Origin: Ampullaceana balthica
Taxonomy: Eukaryota > Mollusca > Gastropoda > Lymnaeidae
Assembly: GCA_944989445.1 (NCBI GenBank)
Contig: CALYLW010000040.1
Coordinates: 20,867-84,866 of the forward strand
Direction: 5' to 3'
DNA: 64,000 nucleotides
Of the stretch, positions 57,465-64,000 are shown piece by piece; within the stretch, counting starts at the first letter, position 1, and every line of letters begins with the position of its first letter. The translations under genes and the position numbers were made by a program. Below the pieces are notes generated by a model, which was given only the letters and a program-made list of their open reading frames with translations, did no database searches and was not told where the DNA came from.

Positions 57465-60400
57465 TTACATAGGTCTATTTCCAGAAGATTCAGTAGTGGT
57501 TTCAGATAAATTCTGCTGAAGCTGAACAAGCCATCGTTTAGTTGTATTGTCATCCTTGAGACAGGTTTGAAAAGTAGTATCTTTGAGCTGATCAGGTAAA
57601 CATTGACGCAGTGCTTCTCTTGCTCTGATTTATTTTTAAAATATAAATTTTTAAACTTTTGTGAAAAGAAAATAGGAAACATTGAGTATTTCATGTAAAT
57701 ACGAACAGATTTTTTCAAAACAAAATGTGTTATCTCTGGTTAAACACAAATGCACAAAAACCTACTCCAAATTAAGTGTATCTGAACCTAAATTTTAAAA
57801 GTACTCTTTTCAAGATAACTTACCTAGAATTATCAGAAAGACGGAGGTAACATCGCACAACATGTTTTAGTAAGCGAGCAGAAGGTTCTTTTGAAAGTGA
57901 AAGCACCATTTTACCCTGGGAATACAAAAGTTTATGACAAGAATAGAAATGAAAGAAGTTCGGACAAGGACTTCACTTAATATCTTTAATGTGCAAAAAT
58001 GTTTTGTAAACACAACTTACCAAAATCATTGCCACATGTGAAAAACGTTCATAAGTGTGGCAAATATATGACAGTCCTGTCTCATCAAGAAGAATTTTCT
58101 GTAAGATGAAGGTTGCCACCTGCAAGCAAAATATATTTGATTAAAGATTATAAAATTCATAAATTCAACATATAAATAATAAACCTTCATGAAATACTCA
58201 CCCAACTGTCCGGTCTATCTTATGCAATTATTGCATGTGATCAGCTTAATTTAGCTTATGATTTAGATTTGATAATTTATTACACAATATTAAAGAAATT
58301 TAAATAATACCATTCCAATTAAAGTTTTCTGTTATATTTCACAAAACTACATCATTTTTTAAAAATTTGTTTACTTTAATTCTATTTAGTAACTTACAGT
58401 CTTAGATAACTCACTGCCACCTTCCATGATTCTTAAACAAAGTGGTATAATCTCTGTGTTCAGAAGGAAGTTAATCACTTCTTGTTCATCAGTCTACAAA
58501 TATATGATTCCAAATAAAACACCAACTCAATTTAAAAATACTTTTTAAAATAATACCTGTTTTTTGGTCACTCATGGTCAAAATAAGAATTAATGGTCTC
58601 AGCATTAAAATTAAATGTCTTGAAATTAGCAATTTTAACTGCCATCAGCAGGTTTTCCAAACATATACATAATTATTCATTTTGAGGAACAACTTAATAC
58701 AAAATAATGAAAGTTACTTCCTAGCACTATAATATTACATTAGTGACATAAGGACACAGAATAACTATGCTAAAGTTCAAGGGTAATTTTCCTTTTTCAA
58801 GTATCTAATTTAATTAAATTTTAATTCAATCTAATTATATACTTTACCTTGACTAAGGCACCAATTACACCAAGACTTGTAAGTCGTAAATACTCAAAAG
58901 GACGAGTTTTACTCACTGTGTGTAGAAAGGGATACAGGAACAAGGGGATATGAGCTGAAAATAAATTTTTAAAAAGTAGGTCAACATCATAGCATAATAA
59001 ACTTAATCTCATGAAATCCTTAAGTTCAATTCACGAGCAGGATTCCACAGGGCAGAGAACCAACAGAACAGGGGCCCCAGAAAAGTTTATAACAAAAGCA
59101 AGGTGCAATGTATTTTTCTATACAATACAACAACAAGTCTGTGATGATTTAAATTTAAGGAGGTAATAACAGGGTGATTTTAATTTCAGAAAAACAACCA
59201 ATGACAATTTTCTAAACATATTGCTGTTAATATTTACAGATAAAATCCCAAATCTAACTCACCATTCGTTTAAATTAAGTCTAACTGTATCTTTAAAGTA
59301 ATAAAATCCATAATTATTTAGATATTCAAAATTGATCCAGAAAAATAATTTCTATGTCATTTTTCCAGCTACCAAGACAGTTTGGTTATGATTAGAATTA
59401 TGTTATTTATCAAAACTTTATAGACACATTTTTTCCAGCATTATTTATTGCAAGTTTCAACATAATATGTTATTTCACAAGAATATCCCTAATTTATTAG
59501 CAATAATGATAAACTATATGTTAAGTATTGTACATACTACATAAATATATCTGTATCAGTATAAAATTATTTCACATTTTATGAAAACCAAAACAACTAA
59601 CCTGAAAGAAAAACAGATCTAGTTTCTGGATGTGATGCTACACATTGAAGTAAGGCTAAGGCATTGCAGACACGGTTAGACTGTGATGCCTAAAATAACA
59701 ATAATTTCTGAAACAACACTAATACAAACAACCGTGAGCAGTAAAAAAAATATATACTTAACTCCTTAATGTTTTGTTGTTGTTTTTTTAAATGTAAATT
59801 AAGTTTTCTCAATGGTTAGCTTACAAAAATACTTTTACTTGATTTAAAGATAATTTTTATTAAACCTTTACTTAAAATTAAGTGTTTCAACGCATTTTTA
59901 ACTAAAAAACTAAATAATGGCAACTAGGGGTAAAAAAAAAGTGCACTTACTGTTAATACTGGAGGAAGAATACAGGGGTAAATTTGTATAATTTCTTGCA
60001 ATAGTGCGGCTATGGTTCCAAAAGAATGCCACAACAATGGTGCAAGATCCGGAACAATTTCACGTTTTTTGCTAGAAAAAATTTTGTTCAATGTAATGTT
60101 TCATTTGCAATGTAATCAGCCTTTTTTTAAAAATATTCAAGCAAGAAAATATATTAGTTATTACCTTAGTTCTAAGAGTGCATTTTCACGAGTCTCTGGA
60201 GAAGAAAGATCATTAATCCATTGATAAATTCTTTCCCTGTCCACCTGCATAGGAGGTTGTGGCATCATGGCTCTCTGAATTTAATTCCACATTAACAAAA
60301 AAAAGTTATAGTTCAAAAATACATTTACTCAATTCAATAAATCTTTGGACAAAATATGCTTTTAGTGTGGGAAAAACATGGTCTTTTTTAGTTGCTCATG

Positions 60401-60507
60401 TTTTTAAAATATTGCTCATAATTTTAAAATTGTACATTATGATAAATTATAAAATTTAAGAAGAGGAAAAAATAACTTACAACCTGCTGCTGCACCAAAG
60501 GGTTCAT
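57465..60507 (-). CDS. CNOT9: CNOT9 (RQCD1/Caf40), CCR4-NOT complex subunit 9
   Basis: Nine coding exons join in phase on the - strand: 60507-60481, 60274-60165, 60071-59951, 59689-59602, 58954-58848, 58493-58398, 58119-58021, 57915-57824 and 57624-57465. They total 900 bases with stop, 299 residues, the same length as the human protein. CNOT9 is an armadillo-repeat subunit of the CCR4-NOT deadenylase complex, which binds CNOT1 and Trp-bearing repressors. Signature blocks are [124 protein letters not shown] and DDNTTKRWL. All introns have GT-AG borders. The start used is MNPLVQQQV. An alternative first exon near 61759 is discussed separately. Confidence 0.96.
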
Positions 60508-60636
60508 AACGTTTAAGTTATCCAGTTTTTTGGGTTTTTTCCTACAGAGATAAAAGAAATCACCAGTTTAAGTTTAATCAGTAATGAATCTAGCAGCTCC
60601 TTTGTAGGCCTGTCAATGGGTACCCGGGAACCCAGC

Positions 60637-60885
60637 TGTCAGAGAAGTGTTGTGTTGTTGTATTGACATTGTATGAGCGTGATAGTTGACTAGTATGAAA
60701 CACGTGGTTTGTGATGTGAACTGTAAGCATGCGTTGTTGTGGACTGGGAGAATGGCTGACTATATATAGACGGTTCAAGAAGTAACCGAGGTTGATTGCA
60801 GTGGATTGTATAGTTGATTAAAGACAGTTGTTAACCAGAACACAGTGTGTTAAAGTCTTGTTACTTGACCATAAGTTCTATTACA
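60637..60885. mobile_element. Solo-LTR-like insertion in the CNOT9 5' intron
   Basis: The 249-bp segment begins TGTCAGAGAAGTG and ends TTCTATTACA (TG...CA). It is flanked by CCAGC and CCAGG, a 4/5 match for a 5-bp duplication. It holds a TATA-like GACTATATATAGACGG and a GATTAAAG stretch, as LTR promoters and polyadenylation regions do. No internal retroelement sequence is adjacent. Confidence 0.45.
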
Positions 60886-60894
60886 CCAGGTACT

Positions 60895-61320
60895 TGTTGC
60901 CGTGCAATTACCCGGGTAGTAAAATTGCACCCGGATACCCGTGAAGATGAGGCTTCAATGTCTACACCAGCAGTGGCCAAACTGTTCACATTGCAGCTCG
61001 CGAAAATTTATCAAATTAAAACTTTTGGTTTGAAATATTTGCCATGATATACATTTGACACAAAAACACTTGAGAAGAAGTATCTGTCCACGGAAAAATA
61101 AAATACAAACTACAAGGTATTTTGAAATACCTTCTTTCTCTGAACATGAAACAAAAATCATTTAACACAAAAACTAAAAGATTTTGGTTCTTTGAATGAA
61201 TCAATAACAGGTCGCTTACTTGTCTTTGAAATACACCAACAACATTGAGTTACGGGTTGGGACAAGCCAATGTTGTTTATCTAACACCCACCCCTTCACT
61301 CCTCCCTCTAATCCTATCTT
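60895..61320. repeat. ACCCGGGTACCCG dispersed element, copy 1
   Basis: It shares ATTACCCGGGTAGTAAAATT, GGCTTCAATGTCTAC, ATTTATCAAATTAAAA and TGTTTATCTAACACCC-like blocks with the reverse complement of about 63450-64000. It lies in the CNOT9 5' intron. A probable start of the same copy, GGCCTGTCAATGGGTACCCG, is at 60608, before the solo-LTR-like insertion. Confidence 0.65.
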
Positions 61321-61719
61321 GACCATACTTAAAAAGCACCTAATCTATTATTGAGTTGTTTTTTTTTATTATATTTCAGTCTTTCAAAAATTTTCACTGT
61401 AATAACAAAAATAAATGAAAGATTTTTTTTTATTTCTTTTTAGATCTGGACAAAAACAAAGGGTTGAAAATAATTTGTGCTTGATTTAAATTATAAAAGT
61501 TTAATGGAGCGATTGGTTTGTAAATGGTTGGAGTAGATGATGTTAAACTTTCACCACTAACCCACAGGTGCCGGTATGCTGAACGACACATTCGCTGAAA
61601 ACAAATTTAAAAAAACGCACCCTTTCCATTCACTTGTGTTTGTGTTCACAAGCAGAAAAACTGATTTTAAAAAGACATACAAAGCTGTCAGTATTAAAAT
61701 TAATAAATTAAATAGTTAC

Positions 61720-61800
61720 CTCTGCCAAGCGAAAATTAATATTCATTGTTGTTGACATTATGTTTGAATGTTCAGTTTACTGTAGTTTTAGTTTATGCAT
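61720..61800 (-). promoter_or_regulatory. CNOT9: Probable CNOT9 first exon and start region
   Basis: On the - strand an ATG at 61759-61757 opens 13 codons (MSTTMNINFRLAE) followed by a donor GAG|GTAACT at 61720/61719. Spliced to the 60541 acceptor it gives a short upstream frame ending at TAA in the next exon. Spliced directly to the 60274 acceptor it stays in frame with CNOT9. No TATA box was evident. The transcript start is not determined. Confidence 0.45.
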
Positions 61801-61812
61801 TGAAGTACCGAA

Positions 61813-62471
61813 GTGTCTGCTGCTACGAAAAAGTAATGGCAGACAACCCGACTGGATGTTGCTAGAGCTACGACATGTCGTAACACTAGCAACATCCCGT
61901 CAAGTTGTCTGCTGCTACGACTAGTCGTAAAAAATATGCTATGTGCTTACAGTTACGACTAATAATTATGCTAAAACTAATACTAAACATTAGTTCTCAT
62001 TATCAAATGTCATGATGACTAGGTAAGCCGATTAATGAATTTAAAGGTTAAAAAAAAGTTGATTGGTGTCCATTTAATTACAAACAGATATAATTTTTAA
62101 AAATCGCAATCGACATGAGCTTCGCTAGGTGAAGTGATACGTGGGTTCTAATCTCGCTCCAAGCGAATTTTTGCTGGTAATTGTGATTTTATAACGACTA
62201 ACTACTTATTCTGAAAAGCGGATACATTGATTAAATCTATTTATAGAAATTTAGATTTTAGAATTAATACACACATAACACATAAATAAGCCCAGATCTA
62301 TTTATATCATATTATATGCGTATAAAATATTATGAAGAGTTTGTTAAAATATTATAGCGACTTAGTTTTTTTCAAAGTGTTTACGACTAGTCGTAGTACT
62401 AGCAACATCCAGATGAATTTCTGCTGCTACGACTAGTCATAGCAGAAGTTTCCTGGCTAGTGTTACGACTA
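61813..62471. mobile_element. Foldback-type element with TACGACTAGTCGTA motifs
   Basis: The perfect palindrome TACGACTAGTCGTA occurs near 61916 and 62384, with a one-base variant near 62428. GTTGCTAGAGCTACGACATG / TGTCGTAACACTAGCAAC forms a hairpin at 61840-61911, and GTACTAGCAACATCCAGATG recurs inverted at the right end. It abuts the CNOT9 first exon. No coding sequence is present. Confidence 0.65.
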
Positions 62472-64000
62472 GGGCTGTCAATTTTGTTGAAAAAGGCTGC
62501 CCGGGTACCTGTGAAAATTTTGAACGGTTACCCGGGTTACCCGTTCTAAACGTAGCATAAATCTCAAGTGATTGTGCTTTGGTCAGTGGTGCTGTTTTTG
62601 TTGACCCCATAAAAATTGCTGATATTGGGTGGATTGGCGGTTTGTTTATAAATATCAATTTATGAATAGCATTCAAATGGCGTTTTATCGCGCTGGGTTG
62701 CCACCCTTCGCAGGCACAATTTCATTACAATGGTTGCATTTTGCGTGTCGCTGTCAACTTGATTGGCCTGATTCTACACGACGTCTTACCCATCTTGTTA
62801 ACTTTGGGTGTATTATTAATATCAATTTTTGGGCTAGGCAAACACCTGTTAATGAACGCAAGAAACACATGAGAATGCAAGGTGTGTGGGTTATAGCAGT
62901 GCTTCTCAAATTCAGGGTCCGTGGAAGTTATCAAGAAAGGAGAGAAAAATTTAATTATAATCCTCCAATTGCTACCAAAAATACTAACCCTATAGAATTT
63001 GTCATTTTTGACAATATGCAAATAAATGAAATAAATAAAAGGAAATAAAATACATTTCGCTACCATGTAAGTACAGGGAAAATAGTGCACCGGTTCCTGG
63101 TGCAATGTAAAAAATTCCTGCCGGTCCGCAATACAAAAAATTTGAGAAGCACTGGGTTATAGGAGTGAAGAGAGGAGAGGGGGGAGTAGAAAAACGACAT
63201 TAGATAGTATTAATCGCAGACCCACTGTCGGAAATTTCAAAGCAAAGTTAGTGTAAAGCAAGGGTGTTTTTATGAACATAAAACAAACACTGCATCTTTA
63301 ATCTCCTTGCAGTCCATCCTCACAGCCGACGTTTTACCCATCTTACACTGTTAGTAGCTATTTAATTTATTAAATTTAAATATTGATGACCTTGTACGCA
63401 TTATTAACATCAGTTTTTCTAGGTCACCACGTGTGAATGAACACAAGAAGTACAAGCGAATGCAAGTGGTGTGGGTTATAGGAGTGAAGGGAGGAGAGGG
63501 GGTAGATAAACACATTAGCTAGTATCAATCGGCGTATTTCAAAGCAAAGTTAGTGTCAAAGCAAGGTTGTTTGGTTTTTTTTTATTAACAAACACAGCAT
63601 CTTTCATCTCTAAGCAGTACATCTTTTTTTTTGGCAGAGGACTTTTGTTTTCTTTATATGATTCTTTTAAAGAACAAAATTTTTTTTGTGGTGGTGTGCG
63701 ATTTCTGTTTCCCGTTGAGAGAAAAAAAGATATATCAAAATACATTGTAGTTTGTTGGGACCGTATTTTATTACCCGTTGACAGATACTTCCTGTTGACA
63801 GATATTTCTCCTTAGATGTACTTCACAGCATATATTTGAAACAAACATTTTAATTTGATAAATTGTTCCGCGAGCCACAATGTAAACACAACAACAAAAA
63901 AAGCCGCATGGGAGCCGAAGTTTGGCCTACGGTTAATGTAGACATTGAAGCCACATTTTCACGGGTACCCGGGCGGAATTTTACTACCCGGGTAATCACA
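62467..64000. mobile_element. TAGGGCTGTCAA hAT-like element, copy 2, cut by window end
   Basis: The left end CTAGGGCTGTCAATTTTGTT with nearby CTGCCCGGGTACC resembles hAT ends. The sequence up to the window end includes TCACGGGTACCCGGGCGGAA. It contains direct duplicates (GGGTTATAGGAGTGAAG at about 63155 and 63474, TTTCAAAGCAAAGTTAGTGT at 63235 and 63537), so it has internal tandem structure. The right end is not in the window. Confidence 0.5.
62897..63154. mobile_element. 258-bp hAT MITE, exact ends
   Basis: CAGTGCTTCTCAAATT at the left and AATTTGAGAAGCACTG at the right are perfect inverted copies. They are flanked by a perfect 8-bp duplication GGTTATAG (62889-62896 and 63155-63162). The end sequence is of the hAT-Charlie type. 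The insertion interrupts one of the direct duplicates of the larger element around it. Confidence 0.93.

Noticed and set aside
57353..57718. 121-codon reverse frame overlapping the last CNOT9 exon
   Set aside because: It is in a different frame from the CNOT9 exon, which has a clear acceptor and conserved residues.
62101..62165. tRNA-like segment with GGGTTCTAATCTCGC
   Set aside because: The B-box is imperfect and no acceptor stem could be paired; it lies inside a foldback element.

Overview
This is a window of animal nuclear DNA. It is AT-rich, its genes have introns with GT-AG borders, and there are no operons. Two conserved protein genes stand out. One is a retinol-dehydrogenase-like short-chain dehydrogenase on the + strand (50283-53188, six coding exons, 328 residues). 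The other is CNOT9/RQCD1, a CCR4-NOT complex subunit, on the - strand (57465-60507, nine coding exons, 299 residues). The mix of transposon families and the tRNA-derived SINE suggest an invertebrate, probably a mollusc or other lophotrochozoan; that assignment is inference only.

Most of the rest is mobile and satellite DNA, much of it nested, and many elements can be bounded exactly by target-site duplications. From left to right: minisatellites and GT-rich low-complexity DNA (1.3-3.8 kb); a 3.1-kb hAT element with decayed transposase and an inserted retroposon (7.26-10.37 kb); a 44-bp satellite (11.3-11.7 kb); a 3.39-kb internally deleted Helitron placed exactly inside a TTTAATATTG array (13.7-17.1 kb); MITEs with TAA-type target sites; a 392-base assembly gap (19.06-19.45 kb); a Penelope-like fragment with a GIY-YIG domain (about 21.7-22.6 kb); and eight tandem copies of a roughly 470-555-bp satellite (22.8-26.96 kb).

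The middle contains a nearly intact I-type LINE on the - strand (28.2-32.1 kb; APE endonuclease, reverse transcriptase, RNase H) lying tail-to-tail with a truncated RTE-like LINE. A cluster of four unrelated minisatellites plus a GT microsatellite follows (32.7-36.5 kb). The same long satellite then reappears inverted (37.5-39.15 kb).

From 39.3 kb onward there is another hAT element, a foldback-type MITE split by an RTE LINE (41.67-43.17 kb), hAT remnants, and a 3.86-kb pogo-like element with further insertions (45.29-49.15 kb). The two host genes follow, carrying a SINE and a solo-LTR-like insertion in introns and flanked by inverted repeat copies. No bacterial-type regulatory features, CRISPR arrays or free-standing tRNA/rRNA genes were seen.
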